DNA of 64,000 nucleotides from Heterotrichella gracilis. Lineage: Eukaryota; Sar; Xanthophyceae; Tribonematales; Xanthonemataceae. The notes below the pieces were generated by a model. That model had not been told where the DNA came from and did no database searches. It saw nothing but the letters and a program-made list of their open reading frames with translations. Where the stretch lies: assembly GCA_032358255.1 (NCBI GenBank), contig JAULBX010026274.1, positions 62,001 through 126,000 of the forward strand, written 5' to 3'. Of the stretch, positions 23,699 to 34,959 are shown piece by piece; within the stretch, counting starts at the first letter, position 1, and each line of letters opens with the position of its first letter. The translations under genes and the position numbers were made by a program.

Positions 23699-24841
23699 AG
23701 GGTGCATGCTATAACCTGCCATCAGCAGGCATCCAGGGCTGGGCATGCATGAAGGTGGTGCCAATGCTCAGCAAGTTGTCACATGAGTCATTGAGAGCTT
23801 GGAGGTGCTGGTTGCTAGGATTGTAAAATGTACCCATAGGCTAGGAGCAGTGTTGCATGTTACTGAGCGGGTTGGGCGCAACTTTGCCAACAAAAGCTTT
23901 AGCCGCTTTGAAACCACTTACGCTGGCATGTAGCTCTACAAGACAGAGGGCTTTTGCAAGGGAGGACATGCAAGTGCATAGTTGCAGGTCCAGCCATAGT
24001 GAATTGCATTTGGGAATCCTGGTTGCATTTTGCTCTCACAGTGTTGCTCTCATGTCGGAGAATCACTGTTTGTAGATCGATCATGATTGAGCATGATGAG
24101 CAATCATCACATGTGCACTGATGTCAGATGACATTGCCACATGGCACACATATGCAAAACGCCCAGCAGCGCTAGCCGCCGACGGGTCACCCGGATTAGT
24201 ATCGCGTTCTTCACCTCTTGTCTCATTGAGTGTTGACATCATGTAATACTATTGGAACAATTTCACAGCCGTTGATTCGGTACATACGGCGGCATGCCTG
24301 TGTTATGATTGCCATGGCAGCCGTCTGAAACCCACTCTCCGTGGAGCTGCAGTCGAAAATACGATAGTGCAGACTCATATAGTGAAATTCAATCATCCAT
24401 CTGGCAGATAGTATCCATCTGGTAGAATCTGATGTATTACAGTGACTGATGCAGCAGGGAATGTGCACCATGCGGTCTGCCTGCCACCAGGTTCACTGTG
24501 ATTTTCAAATTTAAAATTTGCGCATTGCCAAATCTTGCCTGCCAGCTGATCAGCAGCTGCCATCCATGGCCATCGACGCTGCAAAATCAGAATATGTCTG
24601 TCTATGTGTAAAATTTATTTGCCTACAGTGACTGAACTTCATCTGAGATGTTTGCACAAGTAATGCCGCACAATTATGAAAATCAGCTTCCACTAGAAGT
24701 TATAGTACCACACTGGTGAGCTGCTCCATCGGGTGACAATACCCACTCTGACCGTCCTGACAGGTGTGCACAATGGACTCTATACGCGCATCACTTGCAG
24801 AGCTGATACCTAATATAGCTGGTATTCAAGAGCTATGGCTC
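23699..24841. other. Convergent 3' flanks, nothing called
   Basis: Between the stop of the SnoaL-like gene and the stop of the minus-strand gene ending at 24842. No coding evidence seen. Confidence 0.6.
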
Positions 24842-27321
24842 TCATAGTAGTACGCGTGTCTGCAAAAGGAGTGCCGCCGTGTTCTGGTTGAGTGACCGAG
24901 AGTACACAAATCCGGGAGAAATGATGAGGTTGAGGTCCGGCATGGCGTGCTCCACACTCGCCTCGAACACCAGCGGCAGCCTCCCATTCGCCATGCATGG
25001 CTTCCCAGTCCGCCCCACTGACATCAAGTAGCGCGAACCAGACATGTCGGGGAACGACGCCAGGGTGACTGCCCACTGGCGCTGGTCCGTGGCCGCCGTG
25101 CGCGCCGCGTGATGCATGGTCATCCACCCAGAGACCGCCACCTCATCTGCAACGTTGTACGCGGCAGAAAAGCCCAGCTTGACGCCGCTGGTTGTCGCCT
25201 GTGGGGCGTCATAGGGCTGCATGTTGTCGTCCAGGTGCGCCGCAGGCTGGTCAAACCCTGGACCAAACCCAGCAAACCCTCGGAACCCCATCCCCAGTGG
25301 CTCGATCTCCTGGGCGCTGCTGGCTGATTTCTGGGCCGTCCGCAGCGCCGCCACTGCCATGGAGAGGTTATCGGTTGGTGCCGCTGTGAGTTGAGCCAGC
25401 TGGACTTGCTCCCCTGAACCTGCAATCACCAAAAAGATTGACCTCAAAACAGCAGCACAAACCCAATGTGCTGCATGCATTAACACCGTGCCAGTAGTGT
25501 GCAGATTTGTCAAATTTGCTCCATTTGGTTGTCCATGCACACATGCAGAGTGGTTGAGTACAGCCGGACATGATGTGGTCCCAGCATGCTTTCCATGGGG
25601 AACATATGCATATATACAATTGCCATACCTTTCCAGAATTGTGCGCCACTGAGTGTCAGCCCCCTCAACTGCATGCCCACCCCCAGCCCAGGCCCGTAGC
25701 ATGAGCTGTGCAGCGGGCTGCCTCTTCGCGCCATGTACGTGAATCCTTGACCTGCAGGATGGTGGAGCCTCAAGCAATGCCTCATGCCATAAGCAGCTTT
25801 GAGGGTTTTGGGTTTCTGGTTCACGGCCATGCAAAAATATTGAGGTGTTCACCTTTAAGAGCTCTCACTCGCACTACAATACAGGCGCAAGACGACACCT
25901 ATAAGCCATTTGTATGCACGCATGGCATGGTCCACTCCTGACACACCTGCTGCAGGATTCAGGGTGGGGATGACGTCTTCACCGGTGCATCCCAGGGGAG
26001 CGATGTTGATCCTCAGCCAGTCGGTTGCCCTCAGTTTGTACCATGCCTGCATGCGCATGGGGTATATTGTCAACACAGGAATCCATAGCATGCGCTCAAA
26101 CAAGCCCATGCGAGATGAGTGAGTGTCAGGCAAACAGCTGCAGCATGTCCATGTCGGGCTGTGCCTCAGACATTCAAGACTGGTGCTCACCTTCCTCAAA
26201 ACAACTTGCATGGAGCTTAGAGTCAAGCCAAGCAGCAAGGAGTCACGCCCCCCCCTGGCGCGTTCTTCAAACACCAGCTTCAACCCTGTTGCAGGGTTTA
26301 CTCCGCTCTGCAGTGCCACTTCCCTTGCCGTGCTTGACCCAACCTGAACACAGCAACACGTTGTGAGCAGATCTACACCTACAGAGGTGTCAGCCTGGTC
26401 AAGATGACAGCCTCGCCCAGCGCAGTACCTGTGATTGCACCAGGGACGCTGCATGGGTCAGGGATATTTGGAGGCTGGAGTTTTGGCTGTGCAACCCAAA
26501 GTGGGAAGGCTTGGCAGCAGCCTCTGGCACGACAGTGGTCTCCAGGACTTGCAGCCGATTGCGGACTGCCAGGATGTCGTTGAACGCGTCCCGCACCAAC
26601 CTCTTCAGCTTCTGAATGTCCCCCCTGTCACGGGGAACACACATGTGATTGTCGCTTGAAGGTGGGGTATGAGTGCCCCATTGCAGGCACAAGAGCTCTC
26701 ACACCATGTGCAGTAAATGGTGGCTATGTTTTAGTACAGAGCTCGCACAGTGTTGTACCTGTTGTCAGTTTCGCCCTCCTCAGGTTCTTGAGCTAGCCAC
26801 TTGAGCCAGCCTTGCAATCGGTCCCACACCGCGAAGAAAAGCAGTACCAAGAGCGTGAGGATGACAGTGGATACGTTCCTCCACTCTCCCCACCCTCCAC
26901 CACCACCCCCGTCGCCCCCAGGGTTTCCACCGCTGCCCCCACCCCCGCTGGCGCTGCCTCTCTGACTGGGATCAATGTCATCTTGCCATGGTTCAAAACT
27001 GGACACCCTGACTACAAGCCTGCTCTGGCTGTGTCTGAAGCTCCTTGCATTGGTTATGCCACCAAAACAAGGATGGGATGCGATGGAACCAGGTGCTGAA
27101 CTCTCAGGCTGACCGTCTGTAACGCATGCATATGTTGCTCGTGTCTGGGCAAGGCCACTGGAAGCCAGGCGTGCACTGCACGGCGAGAGCAGACCAGTTT
27201 TTGGTTTCAGCTGACTCAACGGTCTGAAAAGAGTAGCTCGCTGGGGAATGCTGCTTGTTAATGGCAGACCACGCCGTACAGTTCCAAGCCTCTCAGTTCC
27301 GAGTGCCATTAACTGTGCCAT
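24842..27321 (-). CDS. Uncharacterised membrane-anchored, probably plastid-targeted protein
   Basis: Not recognised. Exons on the minus strand: 27321-26759, 26624-26429, 26343-26191, 26046-25947, 25751-25629, 25419-24842; 570 residues, phases exact. In order: an Arg/Ser-rich leader of about 100 residues, a Gly-rich run of about 20 residues (encoded near 26890-26960), one membrane segment (STVILTLLVLLFFAVW), and a short amphipathic stretch (LQGWLKWLAQEP). Next come a coiled-coil-like helix (IQKLKRLVRDAFNDILAVRNRL) and a long C-terminal half with alternating polar/hydrophobic strands and many Gly, suggesting a beta-rich fold. The Gly-rich linker followed by a membrane helix resembles several thylakoid or envelope proteins, but no function can be assigned. 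Confidence 0.75.
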
Positions 27322-27806
27322 CTTGTGAGAATCGACACATCTCAGAGCAGATAAAGCAGTTAATGTCCTTCCATTTGAAAAGTTGTGTTGAGAGAAGTTT
27401 ACACCTATCTGTAGTTCGAAGAATACCGTCAAACTTCAAAAGGACGGTGTATCATGCATGCATATCAAGTGCACCTGCCAGGTGTCACGTCCTCAGCCCT
27501 TGTCTATGGACCATCGTGGAGTTGCACCCACTAAACATCAGTGCATACACACAGTGTATTGAAACCGAATTTTCTATTGGGTGCTTAATATGGCGCACCT
27601 TGTGCGAGGCTGTGCACATGGCAAAAGTCGGCATCATGATGGCATGATGGCATTGCCAATGCAGGCCATGTGCCGAACCCTAGCTGATGTTGCAAAAAAC
27701 CTTACATCAAAAGACAAACCGTACACTGCAGTGAAGCAACATCAATTCCAAGTTCTGCAAATATAGGCAGAGACCGTAAGAAGGGTAAACTCCTATAACA
27801 CCAAGC

Positions 27807-27819
27807 ATTACAGCATCGC
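27807..27819 (+). repeat. Left target-site duplication of LINE fragment
   Basis: ATTACAGCATCGC, identical to 28065-28077 on the other side of the fragment. Confidence 0.75.
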
Positions 27820-28064
27820 TGGTTGGGACATTTAGGACGTTTATCAGACGATCGGCTTCCTAAATGTATGGTGTTTGGTAGGTTAGAGGGGGCAAAGGGG
27901 GTAGGTAAGCCTAGGGCCACGTGGGCTGACCTACTCCAGCAGGACCTCAAGTCGCGTGGGATCAATAGATGGTTCAAACAGTGCCAGGAAAGAGCTGCGT
28001 GGCGCCGCATGTGCAAGACTGACTGCTAATCTGGCTATTTTGCTGGAATGCATGTAACTAACTA
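27820..28064 (+). mobile_element. 5'-truncated LINE (non-LTR retrotransposon) 3' end
   Basis: The open frame ending with TAA at 28027-28029 reads WLGHLGRLSDDRLPK, GKPRATWADLLQQDLK and WFKQCQERAAWRRM. This matches the extreme C-terminus of LINE reverse-transcriptase polyproteins (W.GHv.Rm.ddRlPk, G.P...W.D....Dl, A..R..WR). All upstream domains are absent. After a 3' UTR of about 35 bases there is a TAACTAACTAA tail. Thirteen-base direct repeats ATTACAGCATCGC at 27807-27819 and 28065-28077 flank it, fitting target-site duplications. Confidence 0.85.
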
Positions 28065-28077
28065 ATTACAGCATCGC
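28065..28077 (+). repeat. Right target-site duplication of LINE fragment
   Basis: ATTACAGCATCGC directly after the TAAC-type tail; matches 27807-27819. Confidence 0.75.
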
Positions 28078-28128
28078 ATTGTCAGCGGGAAAACCAATGC
28101 CGCCACAGCAAGCATTGCTAGGTGCTGC

Positions 28129-30910
28129 TCACTTTGCCACTCCGGCATCCTTCAGAAACCCGTTGAGACCATTCAACGCTTGCATGTCCTCTTCTGGGAA
28201 CACCACCCTGCCCGACTTGCTGCGGGTCCCAAACAACGACCCAAAAACATCGCCAATGCTGCTCTTCTCATTTGGCACCTTGCCCAAAGTGGCTTCATAT
28301 GCAAAGAAGAACGCCGCCCTGCAAAACACATGCATGTGTATATTTGAAAAACTGGCAAATTTTGTGATACCCCAAGCACCAGAACACCATTTTTCAGGCG
28401 ACCATCAAACGAAATGTAGAGTTGGAACACTCGGGTACCACGCAGATGACAAATGTCAGCATGCAGGATCCACTGTGCACACGCCACACGCCTACAATTT
28501 TCAATATTGTGCCTTCCACGTACCTGAACTCCTTTGGCGTGGCAGGAATGGGGGCTGCAAAGTGGCAGGGGATAATCTGCCGAAAGTTCCAATCCTCGCA
28601 AATCGAGTCCACCCACTCGCACGCCTCTGCAAGCCCCCTGGAAAACACCAGCGTCCTCACCACTGGGGATACCAGCAGTTTTTCCGAGATGGCCGAAAAA
28701 GACGCAGCTGGGTCCTTCAGGCTGGCAGGGACAAAGAAGAGGATTTGGAGCACCATGCGCCTCCACCCGCGCGTAAGCAGGTCCTGCTGCGTGTCTTGCT
28801 TGCGGCTGGCAAGGGTCTCGGGGTCGTCTGTGCCGTACAGGACCTTGACGAAGAAGCTGTCGCCCCCGGCATCTAGCAGGCTGTCTTGCCGTACCACCTG
28901 CACAGGGCCAAATACATGGGTGTCCTAGGGAGCGTGGGGAGTGTGGCTTATGACGGACGGGAATGCAGGGTGTGTGGCCACTATTGACGGATGCACCCCT
29001 CCAAGGGCACATCTTGAAATCGTCACTAGTCTGCACACCTGGCCCATTCCATGCGGGTGCAGTGCTCTCATGTTCCGTACACCCCGCCTATGTGGATGGC
29101 AGGCCAGCTGCTGCTACTTCAAAGAATGCTCGAAATGAAATTATAACATAATGATATGATATAGTAACGGCATTCCGATTCTTTTGTACTTTCTTTTAAA
29201 TCCCCAATCCATGATGCAGTTCCATCACCACTCTCACCTCAGGCGCCTTTGACGGCACCAAGATGACGCAGTCTGTCACCAGCAGCGTCCTGGTGGCTTT
29301 GTGGAAGAAGGCCACCTCTACATAGGGGCCGATGCCAACCGTGCTCTTGAAAATCTTCTGCTCGATTTCATCGCCCCAGGGGGTGTCGGTGTCATTGTGC
29401 ACCAACACGCCCTTTGGGAAGATGCCAAAGAATTGAGCTGGGAGGTTGATGGGCCAGCTCCATTGGCTGCACCAGCAATCCATGATGCGTGAGTCAAGCA
29501 CATGATCATACATGCCATCTGGCGCTCAGAGCTTGTGAGGTGAATGCATGTAGTTCCATGCAGTAATCTATACCGGCAGTAATTTTTGTGAGCTGCATCG
29601 CACAGGGGTGCGCCTTGACCAAATGAAATCGCATGGTGGCACAGTGAGGGAGTACCGTACATGTGGCTGGTGTGCATGAGCAATATTGCAATATTGCAGT
29701 CAGCATATCTGCTTTAAATCATCATCATTAAATCTCACCTGGGCGCTACATACACGTCAGCCTTGGGGAACTTGCGGGAGAACGGCCCGACAAACACTTT
29801 GTGCTCGTATGCAAACGTGGGCAGGATGATGTACTCAACAGGCGCATCAAGCTCCTTCAGCAGCTGCAAGCATTCCCTGCGGCAACAAAGAATCAGAATC
29901 AGAAATGTTTACAAGGGCGGCAGCGCCATAGCCTACGGCGTAGGTGACAACAGCAACAGCTCAGGGTGTGGCAGAAGGTATCGCCTCAAGGCGGCCATCA
30001 AATCCTAAACCCTAAACAGTCCACGCTACAGTACGCCATGCTGTGTGAAATGCACAGCATTACGAACAATTTTCTGCAGTGCAATACATTGCTCTGCACA
30101 ACGGGCAGCGGATGCACAGCTAAACCCAGCCACTGCCTGGGGCAATTTGTAATGCTGTGCATTTCACAGCATGGCAAACCATTCTCCGCTTACTTTGTTG
30201 GCGCGATGGGTGCATGAACCCACAAGCCACCGCTCTTCAACTTCACAACTGTCATCCGCACGTTGGTCGTCACGTTGCTGAACCCCAGGGACTGCTCCTG
30301 CTCAAAGGTCCAGACTTTCCCCTTCTCGACCTGCAGCAAGAAAAAAAAACTACTGAAACCATGCATTTGGCCCAAACCTGGCTGTGCGCTAAGTCCACGC
30401 CTGTGGACTGCGAGCAGAAAATTCCATTCAATGACACCCATGGACTAGCCAACCTGGGTGTATGCTAGGGCCATGCCTGTGGGCTGCGCGCAGGGTTACC
30501 TCATATCGGACCGTCCGCCTCTCTGTGATTGGCCCCAAGGGGAAGGGGAAGCCAGTGACGTTGAAGTACTTGCGGGAAGCTGTGGACCCCGCCCTCCCTG
30601 GCGTGGCTAGTGTCTTTGCACTCGTCACTTGCAGCTGGGTCCTGTTAAGAGCACAGGGATATTACATGCCAGCAGAACGGGAGATGTCTAGCGATGGATA
30701 ACACCAGATTATCCAGCAGTGTGTTTGTATCACATAGCGGTGTAGGTACCTTGCGCTTCTCGTGTGTGGTCCCACAGTGATCTCTGTGAACCTTAGGGCG
30801 CCAGATGTGAAAGGTGTGTGCCTTGCAGAAAGGCGCTGATGCCTGCAGCTGGGTGCAGCAGCTGCAGAGGTACTGCAGTGCTGTTGTCGGGAAGTACTTG
30901 CCAGCGCCAT
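28129..30910 (-). CDS. DUF4336 family plastid protein
   Basis: Member of the DUF4336 family, widespread in plants, algae and cyanobacteria, function unknown. Exons on the minus strand: 30910-30750, 30641-30500, 30330-30194, 29876-29739, 29466-29238, 28897-28524, 28318-28129; 456 residues, phases exact. Residues 1-50 are Ser/Ala/Arg/Gln-rich, a plastid leader. The family core is very well kept: VWTFEQEQSLGFSNVTTNVRM, LWVHAPIAPTKEC, EYIILPTFAYEHKVFVGPF, SQWSWPINLP, DTPWGDEIEQK and RTLLVTDCVI. The H-x-P and H-K-x-F-x-G-P spacing recalls a metallo-beta-lactamase-like fold, a comparison by eye only. The intron between the exons ending at 30194 and starting at 29876 carries an inverted repeat and a telomeric repeat. 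Confidence 0.9.
30004..30017. repeat. Telomere-type repeat (CCTAAAC)2 in DUF4336 intron
   Basis: Two CCTAAAC units, about 18 bases from the left arm of the inverted repeat at 30035-30175. Confidence 0.75.
30035..30175. repeat. Imperfect inverted repeat in DUF4336 intron (MITE-like)
   Basis: Left arm 30035-30071 and right arm 30144-30175 are near-perfect reverse complements (core TGAAATGCACAGCATTAC against GTAATGCTGTGCATTTCA) around a spacer of about 70 bases. The transcript could form a long hairpin whose right arm ends 18 bases from the exon at 30194. A relic MITE is possible; no clear target duplication is seen. Confidence 0.8.
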
Positions 30911-31793
30911 CTGCACATGAACTGTTTTAGGGTTCACCACGCTCATATCAGATCAACAATCAGCCAGGGTCACTAAATCGCTGTTGCTGCAACACGCTGA
31001 ACAAGTTCAGCTTGTATACACTGCCCAGCTGTAGAACGCGCTATTATCTGTTGCCAGGTTGTGTACAACCCAGGTTGTTACACGATGGTGTGATCCACTT
31101 ACCTAATCACCAGTCTGCCAAGAGATGTGTGGCTGAAAGCTCGGGTGTGAAGTGTAAATCTCGCTGGCGTTGATAGAGCACAACCGCACAACGTTGAAGC
31201 TAAGTAACAAGCGGTCTGTCGAGAGCGCAGATCATACACAACTTCGCATGCATGTATGTGGGCGGTTGCTAAGAAGCATGCAGCTGCTTTCGGTTGCTAC
31301 CCTCAACAGATCCGCTACCAAGCAGCCTTGCGATTGCAAACACTTTCACACTTCTACTAGTCGTTGTGTGGTTGGGTATCTGTAGCCGCGAATTAACAAC
31401 AGCCCAGCGGATACTGTGTGACTGTGGGCGCCCAGGGTTGCACGGTCAGGTGTGTTGCTGAGGTGGAAAGGTGTGTTCACAAAGCGGCAGAAAGGTGGTG
31501 TAAGCACAATCCACCACGCTTTGCGTCGACCACCTTTTACTACTTTAACACTTTTGTCTCGCTTTCTAAAGGGACTTTTCACTTTCTGTGCTTGCTAACC
31601 CGTCGCTTTAAGGCTGACATGCCCCATGCCACACTGCTGTGCGCTAGGCGTATCCCTAGCTATTGCACGCTTGTCCCTGGAGCACCAGTTACGTTCACAG
31701 CTCACTAGCACTTGCTAGCAGCTGGAGCAGCCGGCAGAACTTGAGGGTATGAAGTGACAAATCTGCTGAAAGCTGTGCCATGCCTCTAGCCTA
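30911..31793. promoter_or_regulatory. Divergent intergenic region between DUF4336 and SecE genes
   Basis: 883 bases between opposed start codons of two plastid-protein genes; both promoters must lie here. No named element recognised. Confidence 0.5.
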
Positions 31794-32454
31794 ATGTCAG
31801 CCATCAGGGTGCCAGCGAGGCGTGTTGCTTTGAACCCACACGATGCAGGCAAAGCCGTGCAGCGTGTGGTCTGTGTCCCTTATGCTGGGCCAAGCCTGCT
31901 GAAGGCCTCTCGTCAATACACCGTATTGTGTCGACAGCATCGGGTCTACAGACACACTCGCATTATTACCCGCTGCAATGCGCAAGGGGCGGCACCCACT
32001 GGAGGGCCCGAATCTATCGAACCCAATGCTGCACATAATGCATTACAAAGGTAAGCACATGCAAGCGGTACTAAGAGCTATTGCATGCAAGCATATGCAT
32101 GCATATAGGCACTAGCATATGCATGCATTGGCAGGTATACTATACGGTAAAGCTACGGTGCTGCATTGCAAAACCCTATATATCCTTGCCCGCCATGTCA
32201 AAATCCTATTTACTACAACTCTTGTGGCATGCAGGAGGGTGCCGGCAGTCCTTCACAGCAAGTTCCAGGAATGGAAGCGTTTCTGGCATGAAACACTGCA
32301 GATTCTGCCAAGGCTGACCCTCCCCACTTTCAGCGATGTCATCTGGATGACAGTGACAGTCGTGGTGTCCACAGTCCTCCTGATGGGGGTAGTGAAGGGG
32401 ATTGACAGCGTCTTCGCCATGCTGGTGAAACTGGCCAAACTGTCAGTCAAGTGA
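31794..32454 (+). CDS. SECE: Plastid preprotein translocase subunit SecE
   Basis: SecE clamps SecY in the thylakoid (or envelope) Sec translocon that moves unfolded proteins. Two exons: 31794-32050 and 32235-32454; 158 residues, phases exact. The first about 85 residues are Arg/Ala/His-rich, a transit type. The mature part shows the SecE signature: an amphipathic helix (KFQEWKRFWHETLQILPRLTLP, with TLPTFSDV in place of the common V-x-W-P-T), then one membrane helix (VIWMTVTVVVSTVLLMGVVKGIDS) and a short tail. A single membrane segment is normal for chloroplast SecE. Its stop lies 100 bases from the stop of the minus-strand ferredoxin-like gene. Confidence 0.88.
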
Positions 32455-32554
32455 AGCCAGCACTGATGTCAGTATGCCGCCGCCGCCAGGAGGTCTTGTA
32501 CCCTCTACGTCATGCACCCTCACAGCATGTTGTCGCCCCACGCGTCATCATCGC

Positions 32555-34250
32555 TCAGCACCTTGACCTTGACACAGCCATTGGGCCGGTGAGGCACGGG
32601 GGTGAGACACGCGCGCACCGTTGTGTCCAGCCCTGCAAACCGCAAGCCATGATTCCCTTGATTCTGGACAGCATGTAGCACCTATGGCTCTCAAGGACAG
32701 CAGTGTGCACACCAGGGAGGATCCTCGTTGGTTGCTGGATTTGCTGAAACACATGAATCAAAATAAAACTAGAGTCTGATGCACCTCAAATGCTATGGCA
32801 GCCAATGAACACAGGCCTTTTAACACACTCGCATGCCGTCAACATGAATTTATAGCCCTTCTTGCACAGCTTCTGTAATGAACAACCCACCTCCAATGGC
32901 CCTGGGCCCCACTTCCTCTGCACCGCCCTCCACATCCATCTCGCAGTGCTCGCAGGTGCCCTCGAAGCAGTATACCCTGCATCGCCATGAAGTGTCATCA
33001 TCAAGTGCCTGTTGAAGGTGTCGCATGGACACTGAAATTTCCCGCCCATTTCGCGACAATGTGGCGGGGCATTGTTGGTATGCAGTGACAATCATGTATT
33101 TTAAAAGTAGCCAGCGCATGTAATGGCAATGGCATTGCATTGCGCTCCAATGGCGCTGGATTGTGCCCCCATGGCGTGCACAGTTAGACTAAACAGCATT
33201 TCCATTAATCCAATGGTTGCCTCATCGGTGTAGAGTGCACGTAGAAGAAATTAAACATATATTGCACCGTTGCTTTGTGGGCAGCAGATATGCGCATGCG
33301 CACTACAGCAGCTCAATGCTGGTCTAGGCGCAGCCAAAGGCATAGCGCATGTACTCACAGATTGGCAGAAGTCGCTCCACACGCTTCTGCCACGCGCAAC
33401 AAATTATCCCCGCATGAAGCCCTTGCTTCCTGCAATCATCAAAAGAATGAAGGACATCAAACCTTGCTCATGAACCTGCCTACTTTGTCATACAGCCAAC
33501 ATGGATGTGTATGCACATGTGCCAGTACAGGGATGGTGATGACACCAGAACAATGCTTTTGATTCCAAGGGAACTTTATGGTACCCAATCAAGCCTGCAC
33601 TAGTTTAGCACCTCAAACGCTTGCTGCGAGGGCGCCACCCTTCAGCATGCATATAATGCAATAAGCTGCAATTTCGTGACTAGTGCCGGGGCATACACAC
33701 CATGATATACCCCAGTGCAGCACCGCAGAGGCGTGGACTGCTGCATACCTTCGGTGTGCTACATCCGCCCATTACAATAGATACACACCTGGTACCACAT
33801 GGGGATGCCATCCTAGCAATGGATGTTACAAGGTTTAGCGTGCTGCCTATCAAATTCCCGCCACTTACCAAGTCCCCGTCACTGCCCGCAAACCTCACCA
33901 CCACCTCACTCTTGCCTTGCTTACTGCTGGTATCACGATACCAGTATGTTCCTGGCACTGCTTCCCTTATCAGCCTTGCAAAAACCACGTCAAATCAGTC
34001 AGTAATGACAACCGTAGTCCAGGGCTAGAGAAAGGCGCCTCAACATGCTAGTGAGCTAGTATTGACGAGGTCCATGCGCGTGCACCACATACCTTTCAGT
34101 TACTTCCGTGTCAGCACTCTCTGGGTTTAAGGAGGCTCTAGTGTGTACTGCGTTTGACGCCTTGGGTTTGGCTGGAGTGAATCGCGCTCTGCAGCAGCAC
34201 AAAATGCCCACTGTCAAAAGCCATGCATGCTTGCAGGGATGCCCTGGCAT
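32555..34250 (-). CDS. [2Fe-2S] ferredoxin-like protein (ends uncertain)
   Basis: Probable plant-type ferredoxin-fold protein. Minus-strand exons with good phase: about 34250-34093, 33974-33869, 33429-33359, 32976-32891 or a little shorter, then a last exon ending at a TGA at 32555. The core reads KSEVVVRFAGSDGDL, CGDNLLRVAEACGA, then VYCFEGTCEHCEMDV, where C-x4-C-x2-C is the plant ferredoxin cluster motif; a fourth Cys could come from IMACGLQGW or RCARVSPPC in the last exon. The 71-base exon at 33429-33359 is identified only because it completes the ferredoxin pattern and both phases fit. The join to the last exon is not settled: the clear donor at 32891 leaves the wrong phase for every acceptor I see. 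Read-through would instead stop at 32850. The start Met is also tentative. Redox partner unknown. Confidence 0.6.
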
Positions 34251-34959
34251 GCCAGACGCGGTCATAAGCCTTACCAGGCACAACACGCGTACCTGTGGAA
34301 CTGCGAGGGGACTGCTGCTGTGGGTGTGGAGGCTGAAGCTGAGAGCGTATGCATGGAACACATCGTTGCACTCCCGGACCCGCACCCGGTGACTGTCAAC
34401 GGTGCCTGTTGGTGGTGGAGGGCTGGAAATGGCTATCACAGTGATGTGGGCGATGGACACGGGTTCACAGCATGAAATTGCCTCAATGACAGGAGCACGG
34501 GCCACATGCCATGCATGCACAAGTGCTAACAGTGCCACTGCTACAAGCGAGCTGGTAGTGGCAACGTACTGGGGCACCGTTTCTCTGGTTCTGAAAAGCT
34601 GGAAAGGTCTCGGCACGTCTGTGAAACACACCACTTATGTCTTTGGAGCGCCTTATCTTGCAAATGGGCAATGGCCGTCCCCGCTCGTTCTACATATCTG
34701 CACCCTGTCTGTGCTTGAAGGCAGCAAGGCAAGCTGATAAACCACACTTCGATAAGGTCGCGTGGCAAACGAAGTCGTTACTCTGTACTTAACACTGCAC
34801 CTTCGAGGCGCTTGTAAAACAGGTGTATGTGCCTGTCCACATCAAAGTTGTTGCATGCATGCATTCGCATTGCAGTGCGGGGTGATTTAGACCCAGGAAG
34901 GTTTATGTAGCGTGTAACAACCCCTTCAACCTGGTTGGTGTCTTGTTTTTTATGGCAGC
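34251..34959. promoter_or_regulatory. Divergent intergenic region
   Basis: 709 bases between the likely start of the ferredoxin-like gene and the start of the Pro/Ala-rich gene. A 192-codon minus-strand open frame overlaps the region; only its end, which is the first ferredoxin-like exon, looks coding. An upstream exon of that gene could hide here. Confidence 0.45.

Larger units (their letters stand above)
27322..28128. other. Spacer between two minus-strand genes, contains a LINE fragment
   Basis: Apart from the LINE fragment at 27820-28064 and its flanking direct repeats, no coding evidence is seen. It must include the promoter of the gene starting at 27321 and the 3' UTR of the DUF4336 gene. 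Confidence 0.55.

Noticed and set aside
31160-31230. Possible 5S rRNA or tRNA gene
   Set aside because: No internal control boxes or cloverleaf could be formed by eye. No convincing tRNA or rRNA was found anywhere in the window.
34056-34634. 192-codon minus-strand open frame as an independent gene
   Set aside because: Only its last about 50 codons look coding and they join the ferredoxin-like exons in phase; the rest is probably 5' flank.
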